DNA of 64,000 nt, taken from the NCBI GenBank assembly GCA_035048495.1, contig CM068541.1:5649929-5713928 (forward strand). The letters are read 5' to 3'. The translations under genes were made by a program, and so were the position numbers. Position 1 is the first letter of the stretch; the number at the start of each line of letters is the position of its first letter. Positions 23,312-35,226 of the stretch are shown here, piece after piece. Source of the stretch: Euptelea pleiosperma. Taxonomy: Eukaryota; Streptophyta; Magnoliopsida; Ranunculales; Eupteleaceae. Under the pieces are notes generated by a model. That model had not been told where the DNA came from, made no database searches, and saw only the letters and a program-made list of their open reading frames with translations.

Positions 23312-26300
23312 TTAAGCAGCACCTGCGCTACCCTTGCCCTTCTTCCTCTGGAGCTTCTTCATGTAGAACTCCAGCTCTTTTCCCTCCAAAATATATCTGT
23401 CACAAAGCCACCCCACCACCAAATTAATTGAGACCATTATTGCCAACAATAAGAGAATACAAAGAAACATTTCCCAAAACCTTATCACTAATTGTATCTT
23501 GGCTGCCAATGAACATACAAAAACTGATTTTAGAGGAAAAATTTTTGAAACAACTTGGAAGAATGAGCTCATCACAAAGATGCAAATACTTACAAATCCA
23601 GGTGGGTTTTCTTGGAAATTAAAAGAGAAGGGAACACAGACACAAATCTAAGAAGGTATCAATCAGGCTAGGTTTGTCTACAAATTTGCAGCCATACCAT
23701 AATAGATGCACTGCGCCTGAGAGATCTAGACCAAAACTGACCTGATTCATGATCATAATGATCTAATCAGGACTTCCTTTTGGATAGTCTACAATATTTA
23801 CTGACCTTCCAAAAGAGAGAAATAGATTGGAAGGTTACAGTTATCCAATTGCACCGATACTTGGCACAGAAATCTCATTGGTGGGACGAATCTAATGGTG
23901 GATCCCAACCCTTAGCATGAAGGCAACATGTATCTCGTGTGTTTGTATGCCATCTCTACAGTCTACCAAAAGGATGGTTCCATTAATTGTGCCACTAAAA
24001 AGAAGCATAAGTCGGAGGAACATCACATACCCATCAGATCGACCACACTGACCAGGCCGGGATGAGATTGCAGCCAACAACCGGCCACCACCAAACTGCT
24101 CTTCAATATGGGGATCAAGCTTGTGATCTTGTTGACGCTTTTCTAGTTTCCTCGTCACATGGTTACTTTTCTTTGCCTCCTCAGCAACAGCCTCACCCTC
24201 CTATAAACAATCAAGTGAAAACTTGTAAAAAAAAAAAGGGCAACTGCATCTATCCTTTAAACCAAAAGCCATGACAATGAAGTTATTGGTTAACAAGCCC
24301 TGATTTATTTCACTGGCCTCATAGAGAAGATGAAAGAAGAAAAACTCTACTGATAAAAAAATGAAACAAGCGGAAGAATAGCAAAATTATGGACTAAATG
24401 TTTGACAAGTACACATAAAGTGCCACGCCAAAGGGCTTCTTAATACCAAATAATCAGCATTTAATCTAACAAATTGTTACCATAGGTAAGAAATATTTGA
24501 GATTAAAAGGCTCACATAAATAGATGATGTGCATAGGGTAACACAACCGAGAAAGAAGAGGTGCATGTGTTCCATATGCTGAAGAAACGTCTAATGATAT
24601 AAGCAGCATAAAGTATCACATAGCCAACATTAGCAGAACACCACTGAACTAATAGATAAAAACAACATAAATATTTTTCACGTGGGTTATGAGGAGACTG
24701 AAACATAATATTTACAAAACAAAGTGAGCAAGTTAAAAAGTCATAAATTAGGTTCCCAGCACAAAAACCTTACATTTATAATATCATCAGGTAGCAAGAT
24801 GCTGCAGGCCAACAATCTTGATGATGCATTTGATACTGGCTAAGAGATCTAATATAGAAAATAGTCAGGGGAGTCCAAATAAATAGAAGAAATCATGAGG
24901 AGTTGACGGAAGTTCCATGAGATTATATGCTCCAGAGACACGATGGACAATAAAAAAGAAGAGTTAATGTGCAGGGAAGATGGTGAGAGAAAAAAATTCG
25001 TGCAAACCATAAATAATACTATTAGAGAAATACAAATTGTTTGTCCCTCTAATTTCATTTCCCAAGATACTTGATGCACAATAAAACTTCAGATTTAAGA
25101 ATTTTATAGATCTACACTGAAGAAAGCCAAATACAGTGTAGCCAAAGGAAATATAGACAATGTTCTTATCACTGAGAAAATAATAGTGTAATGATTTGTT
25201 AAACTGTTCAGACAGTTTTGGTGAACCTTAAACCAATCATGGGCCTACTCCCACTCCTAGTTACAAAAGCCTAGATCTTCATTCCTACGTGATCGTCCTT
25301 TATTACATTTTATGTTTAATAAAATGACATCCTAAAAGCAATCTTTTCATTTTTCTTGAAGAAATATTGTGATTTGTTAATTACTATAAGCCCACTATGG
25401 GGTTGTTTGGCTTATATTCTATTCCAAACTATGTCAATAAAATAAGAGAAATACATAACTACGACTTCAGTTACAATTACGATTTTTAATCAGAAATTCT
25501 TACCAGCAAGTTAAGAAATTTATATCATACTACTACAATAACAGGGTGACTCTTTGTGTCCTCTCTATAAAGACTCCAAGTAGATCCTCAATAATAACAA
25601 ACCACGAACAATAGTGACAAGATAGTGACAGCCCAGATGTATTTCATGGCGAACGTGAATTCAGTTATCAAAAATTGGGTCGAGCACAATTCCAGTTATC
25701 TCAATTCAATAATGAAACCCCATTAACACAATATCCATAGCTTCACACAATTCAAAATCAACCAAATAACATTCGAAGCCAATCGAATTAACAACCTTCT
25801 TCAATCATCATCGACCAAATTATAGCTACCCTTTCATGAATATTATTCTCATAAATTGCAAGTCCAATCGAAAACTATCAACTAAATTTCCATAAAAATG
25901 AAACAAGATTAAACTTAAATAAAGTAACTAAAACTGGGTACCTCTCCTTCTTTCTTGGCGGGGGCAGAGCTCTTTTTCTTACGCCCTATGTCAAGGCCAT
26001 AGTGCTGGAGGTACCACTGCTTGAAAGGAGCCGCATCGACCTGCACGATAGCACTCTTCACCAAAGTCTGGGTACGCACCAGCTCGTTGTTCGACGCATT
26101 GTAGACCACATCGAGGATACGGGTCTTCCGGGTCACCGCCTCGCTCCCCCACGAGTAATTGCCAGTGTCAAGCCTCAGAGCACGCCACTTCACGTTCCCT
26201 CCACGAACTCTAACCCTCCGAACTGTCTTGTTGCTCGATAGCTTAGTGTTCGCCGGTTGTCGCCCAAGCTCGTACCTTTTGCAAAAAAAAAGAAAAAAAT

Positions 26301-26538
26301 CAGAGAGGTGTAGAGAATGTAAAGTGATTAGGGTTTTGCGGATAAGGATTTCTGAGGATACTTTCGCTTCTTTCTCCATGCCTTCTTTTTTCCTCCTGTG
26401 GCGCGTCTCTTGTGCATGGAATCACGAGAAATACCTGTCAACACATGAGGTTTTACACCATTAAAATAAAAGAGAAGAGATTGAAAGGGAAAATCCAGAA
26501 GACAAGGATCAAAAGGAGTGAATTAGATCCATACCCAT
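23312..26538 (-). CDS. RPS8: 40S ribosomal protein S8 (eS8), 5 exons
   Basis: Component of the small cytosolic ribosomal subunit. Minus-strand exons in order: 26535-26538 (ATGG only), 26362-26434, 25942-26275, 24031-24200, 23312-23396 (TAA). Joined they give 221 residues, the normal plant eS8 length. Diagnostic blocks are [17 protein letters not shown] at the N-terminus, [49 protein letters not shown], and the C-terminal [16 protein letters not shown] followed by a basic tail. The internal insert [18 protein letters not shown] is the acidic/basic linker of eukaryotic eS8. The first coding exon is only four bases, so the start codon depends on the splice at 26534/26435. No defect seen. Confidence 0.96.
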
Positions 26539-26653
26539 GGTTGCAGAGAAGGAGAGATAGGGTTTTGTGTTCTCTACTCTCTCCTGGTCTGCGAATCCAG
26601 AAAAAACGAGAGTTTTGAGAAAGAGAAGAAGAGAGTGAGCCGTGCTTTCTTTA

Positions 26654-26662
26654 AAACCCTAA
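26654..26662. promoter_or_regulatory. telo-box upstream of eS8
   Basis: AAACCCTAA about 116-124 bases before the eS8 ATG. Telo-boxes are a known feature of plant ribosomal-protein promoters and work in either orientation. A second perfect copy (TTAGGGTTT on +, 26328-26336) lies in eS8 intron 2, and a partial one (TAGGGTTTTG) near 26559. Confidence 0.5.
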
Positions 26663-26852
26663 TTATTGTTTTTACCAAAATATCCCCAGATTAGGGCGGG
26701 CAATGGATCGGATCGATCCCGTATCCAATCCGATCCGAACTGAAAAAACCGGATCCGAAATTTTATTTTTTGTTATCAGATCGGTGCCATATCACAGATT
26801 GTCGATCCCATCTCTTATCCATGGGTACCGGACATCTATACTATAGATTAAA

Positions 26853-27061
26853 CTAGTGGGTGGCCGTGCCCATAGCACTCAGGTGTGAGCAGCTGAGATC
26901 CACCGTCCAATTGGGGAGTAAGATCTCGGCCCTTCTTTATTGAAGCCCATAAGAGGGGGATAAGTGGGGAGACAACCACTCTCACTTGTGAGAAGAGGAG
27001 TTGAAGTGGCGATCCAAAGTGTGAGTGCGCCGTGAGGGAGGGAGAAACGAACACACACACA

Positions 27062-27100
<39 letters not shown>

Positions 27101-27222
27101 TAGCACACGCGGGTATGAGTGGCTGAGATCCACCGTCCATTTGGAATAATGAGATCTCGGCCATCCTTTGCGAAGCCAATAAGAGGGGTATAAGTGGGAA
27201 ACAATTTCCCTGTTTTGTTATA
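26853..27222 (-). mobile_element. Helitron-like elements of the ~170-bp family with (AC)n/(AG)n run
   Basis: On the minus strand the 3' end is CTAG (26853-26856) followed by host T, with a GCAC/GTGC stem beside it. Two related units (GCTGAGATCCACCGTCC...GATCTCGGCCCTTC) are separated by a simple repeat, (AC)n then (AG)n, at about 27048-27099. The far end TTGTTATATAAA runs directly into the next Helitron. Confidence 0.6.
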
Positions 27223-27226
27223 TAAA

Positions 27227-28358
27227 CTAGGGGAACGCCACGTGCGATGCACATGCGCCTTACACATGGAAGCACCTTACACGTGGCACACTCGTAGAGA
27301 CTACTGGCTGTATCGATGTTTGGCCCATCTCTAGGTGGGCTTAGATGCAAAAAATCAGCTTGATTAGTGGTTTTTAAGGATTTGATTGGAGTCATTTTGA
27401 TGGGTTGATATTTAACCATAGATGTCAAGCATTATTTGGGGCACTCAGATCCAAAGGTTTGAAATCACTAATTAGACTGATATTTGGTATATAGGTCCAC
27501 CTAGGCATGGGACAAACATCCATGAGGTCAGTGGTCTCTAAGAGTGTGCCATGTGGCTTATACTACTGTCCTTGATGATGAGGGACGTGGGCATGCCAAA
27601 CAACTTAAATTGTGAAGGAACATTTAATGAGGAAAGATTTTACCTTTGAAAGTAGAGGCCTTTAATTGTGTCACATGGGTGGCCACCTCGGTTGTTGCTT
27701 TAAAATATTACTAAGGGAATGCCATGTGCGATGCACGTGCGCTTACACGTGGCAGCACCTTATACGTAGCACACTTATAGAGATCATTCACCGTATCGAT
27801 ATTTGGCCAATCCCTATATGGACCTACATGCAAAAAATCAGCATATTAATAATTTTGAAGGATATCATTAGAGTCGTTTTCACGGATTGATTTTTAACAG
27901 TAGATTTTGAGCATTATATGAGTATTCATATCCAAAGGTTTGAAATCACTGAACAGGCTTATATAAGTCCACCTAGGGATGGGACAAACATCTATGCGGT
28001 CAATAGTCCCTAAACGTGTGCCACGTGGCTTATACTATTGTCCTGAACTATGCCGGGCATACTGGGCGTGCTGGACATCCTGAACTATGCCGGGCATACT
28101 CCAAGTCAAGTTTTTTCTTGAGAACAGAGACATTTAATGAGAGAATGAGGGAAGATTTTACCTTGTAAAGAGGCCTTTAATTGTGTCACATGGGTATGGC
28201 ACCACCGGTTGTTGCTTTATAATAGTATCAACTCGGGTTTTTTCTTTAGAACATAGCCATTTAATGAAAGAAGGTTTTACCTTTTGAAAGTAGAAAGGCC
28301 TTTAATTGTGTCACATGGGTGGGTGGCACTACCTGTTGTTGCTTTATAATAGTATAGA
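27227..28358 (-). mobile_element. composite tandem Helitron carrying two foldback copies
   Basis: Minus-strand 3' end CTAG at 27227-27230 after a hairpin (CACGTGC...GCATGTG class); minus-strand 5' end TCTATACTATTATAAAGC at 28358. Inside are two head-to-tail units (27227-27705 and 27711-28228) plus a third partial 5' end (about 28229-28358). Each full unit encloses a palindromic MULE-like copy (27240-27560, 27725-28035). Non-coding. Confidence 0.7.
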
Positions 28359-28577
28359 TAGATAGATATATATTTAATTGCCTAAAGATATTATATATTA
28401 TATACATATCGGATTAGATAGGACTCGAAACTGATCTACTCATATCGGATTGGTTCCGGGATTGAATTTTATTGATCCAATCAGGTCCGAATTGATTGGA
28501 TTTCTTATTGGATCGGTACCAAATCAGTACCAATCTGACTTGAACCCAATCCATTGCCAGCCCTACTAGATTGAGTC

Positions 28578-28950
28578 ATAGGGCTGCAACTCAGGCAGGT
28601 TGGGTCGGGGTTGGAGTCAACCCGAGTCCAACCTGATCTTCAAGGTTGTGAGCCCAACCCAACTCGAGGTAGAGCTAGAATTTCCAGCCTGAGCCCAACC
28701 CGATCGGGTTAGTTTGTTCGGTCGGGTTAGTTAATGCTTTTATTTTTTATTGCTAAGAAAGGTTGGCAAATAAGGAAACATAAAACACATTAATAAAATA
28801 TATTCATTTATATTTGCAGTGGTGTATTGTCTGTCTCGGGTTGCCCATTTTTCAGCCCAAGCCCAACCCAATTTTTATCGGGTTGTCAAAATGTAGCCCT
28901 GGTCCAACTCGAGTCTGACGTCAGGTTTAACTAGCCTAAATTACAACCCT
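28578..28950. repeat. MITE with TAGGGCTGCAAC ends
   Basis: Left TAGGGCTGCAACTCAGGC and right TTACAACCCTA are inverted. The interior repeats GGGTTGGG/CCCAACCC words. A second start of the same family follows at 28971 (TAGGGCCGCAACTCGGGC). Superfamily not determined. Confidence 0.5.
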
Positions 28951-29051
28951 ACTGGATTCTAGGGCCGCAACTCGGGCAGATTGGGTCGGGTATGGGGTCA
29001 ATTGAGCCCAACCCAACAAATCTGGGGTTTACACCCCTACTAAATATAATG

Positions 29052-29261
29052 AGGCTCAGGCTCCAAGGACCCCTTTTTCTGACCCCCCTTGATGTTCCGT
29101 GGATTTCATGAATCCGACTGTGGTTGTCAGCGCCTCCAAAAGTGAAAAAGTGATGCCAGCTCGGCATTGACAACCACCTGGATTCCTGAAATCCGTGGCT
29201 GAGCACACGCACTCGAACATTGAGATGGGTCAGAAAAATGGGGGTCCCCTGAGCCAATCCC
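29052..29261. mobile_element. 210-bp MITE with 8-bp target duplication
   Basis: AGGCTCAGGCTCC...CTGACCC at the left is inverted at the right (GGGTCAG...CCTGAGCC). ATATAATG flanks it exactly at 29044-29051 and 29262-29269. A related copy lies at about 40912-41090. hAT or Mutator class by duplication length. Confidence 0.75.
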
Positions 29262-29778
29262 ATATAATGCTGTAAATAAATGTGTTTTATAGAACCACAT
29301 ACTGTAATGGGTGGACTGGTTGACCGGATTGACGACCTTGTCTGGTCCGTCTACTGATTCAAAGAGTTGGTTCGGGTTTAAAAATCTTCGAAATTCTTAG
29401 CTGTGTCTCTCTATCGATTCCATGAGAGCCTTCAACATTGTACCTAGTTTCCTAAATCTTGAACCATCAACCATATGCCTCGATAACAAATTGTTACGAC
29501 CCGTTTAATTGCAACAAAGCGGTATGATTTCAGTAATGCTTGAACGAAAGAAGAAGAAGAACAACAACAACAACAAAAACAAAGGCAGAGAGAGAAGAAG
29601 AATGATATCTCCTTCATTCCTTAATAAATTTCAAAATCACATAAGATAATTTGATATCCCCTTAATATAATCAATCCACAAAGAATCCCGGCCCCGATAT
29701 CCCATTAAAATTAAATAAACTTCGCGTAATTAAAACTGATATCAAGCAATCTTACTAAAATCATGGAATTCCAGTCAA

Positions 29779-30345
29779 TCATGAGAGAAAATCCAGTGTC
29801 CCCATGGATAGAATGTTATCTGCAGACATTGGATGAATCCCAGGAGTGTTCCCAATAAGGGGTCCTTCTTGCCAGACCTGATTCACAGTGGTGCTATTAA
29901 TGGGGAGCTGCAAAGTAGCAAAGATGATGAACTCATTATTTGCAAATTGTCCTGAAAGATTTGAGACTGGGAAACTGAGATTCCCTTCCAACAATTGGGT
30001 GCTGTAGCTATCGACAGGCGACGTGTAAGTGCGGAAGATCCCGTCTGATCCCAGGAAAGCGACAAGAGCCTGCGATCCGATCATGCCACTTGAGAATGGA
30101 TTGATTGCCCAAGCAACCCATCTGGAAGAAGTAATATTTGTATGTCGATAAGCAATATCGACGATTAATTCGGTGGATTGATTGTAATTCCAATGGAGGA
30201 AAGAGTTCAAGACAGGAAGATCTTTGCAGGAGCTAAAGACTTGGTTATTGGGGAAGGTGTAGTTTGTGCAGGTTCGAGCAGAAGTTGAAAAGAAAAGAGA
30301 AATCAAAACACAGAAGAACAACACAGGTTTGAATATTATAGCCAT
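29779..30345 (-). CDS. secreted DOMON-domain protein, truncated paralogue of the b561 gene
   Basis: Single open frame of 188 residues, very similar to residues 1-185 of the DOMON-b561 gene 8 kb away on the same strand. It has an N-terminal signal peptide (hydrophobic [17 protein letters not shown], likely cleavage after SARTC's alanine region) and the DOMON core with YRHT, SRWVAWAINP and the GM/GSQALVAF block, i.e. the His and Met proposed as heme b ligands in plant AIR12-type DOMON proteins. Translation stops right after MGTLDFLS, where the paralogue continues through a linker into cytochrome b561. No b561 exon is visible downstream to 29270. It could be a secreted one-domain electron carrier like AIR12 (which however is longer and lipid-anchored) or a decaying duplicate. 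No internal stops. Confidence 0.75.
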   Translation of the reverse strand: MAIIFKPVLFFCVLISLFFSTSARTCTNYTFPNNQVFSSCKDLPVLNSFLHWNYNQSTELIVDIAYRHTNITSSRWVAWAINPFSSGMIGSQALVAFLGSDGIFRTYTSPVDSYSTQLLEGNLSFPVSNLSGQFANNEFIIFATLQLPINSTTVNQVWQEGPLIGNTPGIHPMSADNILSMGTLDFLS

Positions 30346-30589
30346 GGTGTTTGATCAGGGATATTGGTTCTTGAAAACCAGGTTTAGAAATCTGGAAATG
30401 AAGGAAGTTGAAGCTCTTGCAAATTTGGTTATGAGGGAAAGTGAGGAGAGAATGGGCTTTTTATAAGAGGAGGAGAGTTGGGGTTGTTGACTAGTCAAGG
30501 ATATTTCTATGTATTGCTGGTATTGAACAAGCGGACGAACTCTTCCCCACTTCTCTGAGAAATTTTTTGGAAGCTTCTTCCTTTAAAAA

Positions 30590-30975
30590 TGAGAAAATTT
30601 CTGATCATGAGCAAATGATCGTGTGCCACATATACCCATGGTTACTTTAAAAAAAAGTGTCTTTTAAAATCAAAGCCTAACCCATGGGTATATGTGGCGC
30701 GTGATCATTGGGGCATGATCCTCGCTTCAAAGATTATATTTAAAAATTAAAGGAAGTACTTTCAAAAGATGTAAGTGTATATCATCATAAGCCTTATTCC
30801 AACCATATGGTATTGTTGCATGAATCTTGTTCCTGAAGCGGCGGATTTTTGAAGCGGCGATCATGCGCCACATATACCAATGGTTACTTTAAAAAAAAAT
30901 AAAATTTAAACTAAGTCCTAAAGGCACGTATATTTGGCGCACAATCATTGGGCGCATGATTGCAGCTTCAAAAAA
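30590..30975. repeat. pair of foldback MITEs
   Basis: Two palindromic copies, about 30590-30735 and 30835-30975. Both centre on CCACATATACC.ATGGTTACTTTAAAAAAAA and end in ATGATC/GATCAT words with inverted partners (GGTATATGTGGCGC, GCGCATGAT). They lie upstream of the truncated DOMON gene. Confidence 0.65.
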
Positions 30976-31319
30976 TTTCTCATTCCTACATTTGATTGTC
31001 TGAAAATATGTCTTGTGTACAATAAGACAAATTCAACAATTCGGCTACAAAAAACGAGTTTTTGATGAGACAGAGGGAAAGGTTCAACGGCTACTTTTTC
31101 TTCTTTTTTTCTTTTTTCGTTTTTCTTTTTAGAGATCATTCAACGGCTACTTTCAAGTTTCAAGACCACCTTGGAATCTAATTAACCAAAATTTACAAAA
31201 TTACTCGACTTAAATTAATTTTTGGAAAATTTTGTACTACCCCTATACTTTCGCCGATATTTGTGGTATCCACGGTACTATCATTTTGTATGTTTAGTCA
31301 TTTCTCATGACAACTTGTT

Positions 31320-31470
31320 ACACCGAGTTGGGTATACTACAATGATCTTTGGGCACCACGTCCCCTCCAATGCTCTTTGGACGCTACGTCCGCCACACCG
31401 AGTTGGGTATACTACAATGATCTTTGGGCACCACGTCCCCTCCAATGCTCTTTGGACGCTACGTCCGCCA
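31320..31470 (+). repeat. perfect 75-bp tandem duplication
   Basis: CACCGAGTTGGGTATACTAC... at 31321-31395 is repeated without mismatch at 31396-31470. The period is a multiple of three so a short open frame runs through both, but it has no gene features. Confidence 0.9.
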
Positions 31471-31598
31471 AAGACGGTAAAATAAGGTCAAATAGAAGGC
31501 GTTAGAGATACTGTTATATTTTATTCTCAATTTTGTTTTTTTGTAAACACTGAGATAGATGGTAGGGCAAAGATGTTGGCTGAGTATTTTTTTTTTGG

Positions 31599-31964
31599 AT
31601 CGGGCTCGGGGGTCCCCCATTTTTGACACCCATTTTGGCATACCCACATAGAAGATGAATCAATGGCTGATTTTTGATGAGGATGATATCTATGGTGAGG
31701 AGATGATCATCCTCACAAAAATTCAAATCATTCTGATATTCATAGACTGGTTTAGAAGCTGAAGAATTATGGACCGTCGATTTTTACTGTGTAACTTGGA
31801 AACCACATTTCATGGGGTTAGAAATTTCAGAATGGGCTGATTTTTTGTTGTGGTGATCTATATGGTGAGGAGATCATCCCCACCAAAAATCAGCCATTGA
31901 TTCATCTTCTATGTGGGTACACCAAAATGGGTGTAAAAAATGGGGGTCCCCCAAGCCTGACCCT
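31599..31964. mobile_element. long-TIR foldback MITE (GGTCAGGCT ends), copy 1
   Basis: GGGGTCCCCCATTTTTGACACCC...CATAGAAGATGAATCAATGG at the left is inverted at the right through CTATGTGGGTACACC and CCAAGCCTGACCC. Arms exceed 100 bp with good identity. Confidence 0.7.
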
Positions 31965-32023
31965 TTTTTTATTTTTTTAATATTTTTCGGTTTTTTTTTT
32001 ATCTGGGGTCGCATCTAAAAAGC

Positions 32024-32276
32024 CATGTGGCACACTCTTAGAGATTATTGATGGTGTGGATTTTTTGAACCATCCCTAAGTGGACCCGCATACCAAAAAT
32101 GATTCTGATTCGTTGTTTCTACTCGTTGGATCTGAATACCCAACATAATGCACGAATCCTACGCGGTTGAAAACCACTAAGTAGGCTGATTTCTGGTCTG
32201 TACGTCTACTTAGTGATGGTTCAAAGTTCAAACATCCATACGGTCATTATCTCTAATAATGTGTCATGTGGCATTT
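32024..32276. repeat. MULE-like foldback MITE copy
   Basis: GCCATGTGGCACACTCTTAG...CCATCCCTAAGTGGACC and the inverted right half ending AATAATGTGTCATGTGGC. Confidence 0.65.
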
Positions 32277-32429
32277 TTAGAGCCCACACGAGCTCTACAG
32301 ATTTTTCTTTTTCTTTTTATAAAGAGTTAACAAAGAAACCAATGTCCCCTGTTAGCGTCTTTTTAAGGGGCACGTGGCCAATGGCGGAGCTAGGATTTTG
32401 TTTAGGGGGGGGGGGCAAGGCGGCAATAG

Positions 32430-32660
32430 ACCGTCAAAGTGAGGTAGATGGATCCACTAACCGCTTTGGATGTACATCTCATCCTTTGGTAGACATTCAT
32501 ACTAAAAATCAGCTTGTTTGGTGAATTGTAGCCGCTGGATTTAGCCCCCAATTTTATTTTAATCCAACATCTAGAATTATGTCTTAAAAAGTACTAAAAT
32601 CTAATGGCTAGAGATTTCTTATCAGGGTGATTTTTGGTGTGAATATTTCTTCTTCCATTG
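32430..32660. repeat. diverged MULE-like foldback copy after a GGAGCTAGGATTTTG repeat
   Basis: Preceded by GGCGGAGCTAGGATTTTG and an 11-G run (32405-32415), the same edge seen at 45502. Then weak arms (GTAGACATTCATACTAAAAATCAGC, CAGGGTGATTTTTGGTGTG). Confidence 0.45.
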
Positions 32661-34599
32661 ATTGAGGCCATTAATTAGGCTGCAAATTCACATTTGTTAT
32701 CGGACGTGGATTTGGAGAATCCAACCATGGATTATGAGGAATTGACTGTCTGGACCCACTTTATCCACACGTGTGGACCCACTTTATACACGAGTTGCCT
32801 AATATGGGACCCATGAGTGAGCAACATTTATTTTAGAGTATTGTGCTTCAAGCTCCGGTGCAATGTATGTAATAACTTCTTAAAGTCAAAGTCATGTCTC
32901 CACCCATTCCATTACTTTATTTTGTGACTTTATATTGTGCAATAAATGACTAGCGCGACTAATTGGAGTCGCCCAAACTGAATTCTCAATAAACAGTAGC
33001 CAAGACTAGTGGATAGACACGTGTTCTGTTAGCAATCATCCGTATAATTCGTGAATTTTAGATTTTTTCTTCAAAAAAAGTTTTATTCGTCCGAATATTT
33101 GAATAATTCAGAAATTTTCAAGCCCAAATGAATTGAACGCTTTTTTACATTTTATTTTTTCTATATCCCTTTGTCACTCTACCTTATGTGATCGCCTCTC
33201 CCAGTGGCAAAGCTAGGAGGGGGCGAGTTGCGCACCCTCAACTTTAAAGTACATCCTTTTGCCTACCATGGAACAAAATTTGTACAATATTGCCCACCCT
33301 CAAACAAAACCTTGACTACGCCGTGGCCCCTCCTAAGTATAATGAAGGCCATTAACCTTGGCCATGGTACTTTTTGATAACCCATTAACCCCCGTGAAGG
33401 TAAATATATTTCCCCCTCTCTTCTAGTTCTATTTATACAATTCAAACTCCATTAAATATCTTTTATTTCTCTAATATGGGATTAAAGTTTAAAAAAATTG
33501 CTTAAACCCACACGTCCTGTCTTATTTAGTCAAAGATAAAAAAATAATTAGAATAAAACGTGCTATTTGGTTGACTCAATTCAAATAGTATATTGACTCC
33601 TTTTCAAAATGTACCAAATTTTTTATTTTCGAATTTTGAAAGTGAGACGAATAAAACACATAAAAACCGTACGCTGTGTATTTGTAGTTTAGTGAGAATT
33701 ATCATAAAAGTCGTAGTTACGAGCACGTTGGTCGTATCTGACCGTAGAAAAAAATTTCGCCCAATTTAATTGTGCTTTATGGCTTGGTGGACCAATAAGT
33801 CTTCTTTGGTTACTTTTATTATTAAATATATTTTAAATCAGAATGAAAAAGACGACAATGCCTTATCCTTATCGTTGACTGACATTGGTACAATTCCTCG
33901 TTTACGACGTTTAAAGAATTAATTCATTTGAAAAACTTTTGACATCCGTTTCACCATTGTTACTGGTTCAATTAATTCATTGAAACTAAAATGGTTTTGA
34001 GCTCAATACTCAAACTTGAAATAAAATACCGACTTAACAAAATGGTTAGAGAAATAGATAAGGTATATATTGAGAGTAAAACAAAGTTTTAAACATGTCT
34101 TATAACATAGAAACAGTCAGGGAGATGAAGTTTTGCTTGTAGATTTTAATGTTTAGTATTCAAACTGAAAATAAAATCGTGAAAATTGTACTAGTTCGAT
34201 GAAGTTGAACGATTCCTTTGACAGAATTTTGTCTGATTTACTATTGTTATAGGAGTTCCTTTTCGTCGTGCATTTTCTCTTAATTATCATCTAATTTTGT
34301 TAGTGATTTAATTAAGTTGTGCTCAATACTCAAATTGAAAACGAATACAAGTTTTGTGAAAATGGTACTAGTTCAACCGGTTTAAAAAAAAAGTTGTTCG
34401 GTTTCCAACATTGTTACATGGGTTCATCTTCGTTGAGATGCATATGTCATCATTGTGGACACCCCCCCCCCCCCCACAACCCGGCCTGGCTAAGCACGAT
34501 CCATTTGCAATCCTAGTTGAGAGTCTCAGAGGTAATGGGTTCAAGCCCACAAGACAGGTTTCCTCCATATCAACTCTTTCAGGCCTATTAACCCATGAA

Positions 34600-34850
34600 T
34601 AATTGGGCCCACCCCTTGATGGACCTACAAACTAAAAACCGTCTTGATTAGTAATATCTAACCATTTGATCTGAGTACCCAAAAAATGCTACAATCCAAC
34701 AGCTAGAAGTCGCCCCATGAAAAACACACTGAATACAACGGCAAGAGATCACCACTCAGGCTGATGATTATCTGTGTGTAGGTCCATCAATGGTTGGGCA
34801 AATCATTCATGGGTCACTGGGCCCAAAAGAGTGTCACTTGGTGCATTTTT
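34600..34850. repeat. MULE-like foldback MITE copy
   Basis: CACCCCTTGATGGACCTACAAACTAAAAACC with inverted right half GTGTAGGTCCATCAATGGTTGGGC and AAGAGTGTCACTTGGTGC. Confidence 0.6.
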
Positions 34851-35226
34851 ATGCGTCCCACAGATTGTATTATGCAATCCTACTTGTACCATTTAGTCTC
34901 CATGTGCTGTATTTATATAAAAAATATTTCTACCTGGCATAAGATCACGTGATTTTATCAAAAACTTTATACTAAAAAAATATACAATCTATTGGATAAT
35001 TCTATTATTAATAATTTAATACTATTGTTTTGGTAGGTATTTATTAATGCAGCCATGTGGAAACCACACCCACTACTTCATAAAGCAATCTATGATCCCC
35101 CTATTCTACCTATTATTGCCCAAGTGTCATATTTATATAAACCACATATCTATCTTTTTATAAGATCACAACTATTAGACAATTTAATTAATATTATTAT
35201 GTTTTAGTAGGTATATGTGAATACCA

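Larger units (their letters stand above)
26693..28565. repeat. inverted-repeat element split by tandem Helitrons
   Basis: Left end AGGGCGGGCAATGGATCGG and right end CCAATCCATTGCCAGCCCT are inverted and belong to the same family as 4578-5450. Only about 150 bp (left) and 195 bp (right) are its own; the rest is later Helitron insertions (26853-28358). Confidence 0.6.

Noticed and set aside
26002..26464. Plus-strand frames over the eS8 exons
   Set aside because: Antisense shadows of the conserved eS8 coding sequence.
26982..27428. 148-residue minus-strand frame with a Ser/Leu run
   Set aside because: Made of the (AG)n/(AC)n run and Helitron repeat; no protein-like composition.
31222..31485. 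87-residue frame with two identical 25-residue repeats
   Set aside because: Created by the 75-bp tandem duplication whose length is a multiple of three; no start context or homology evidence.
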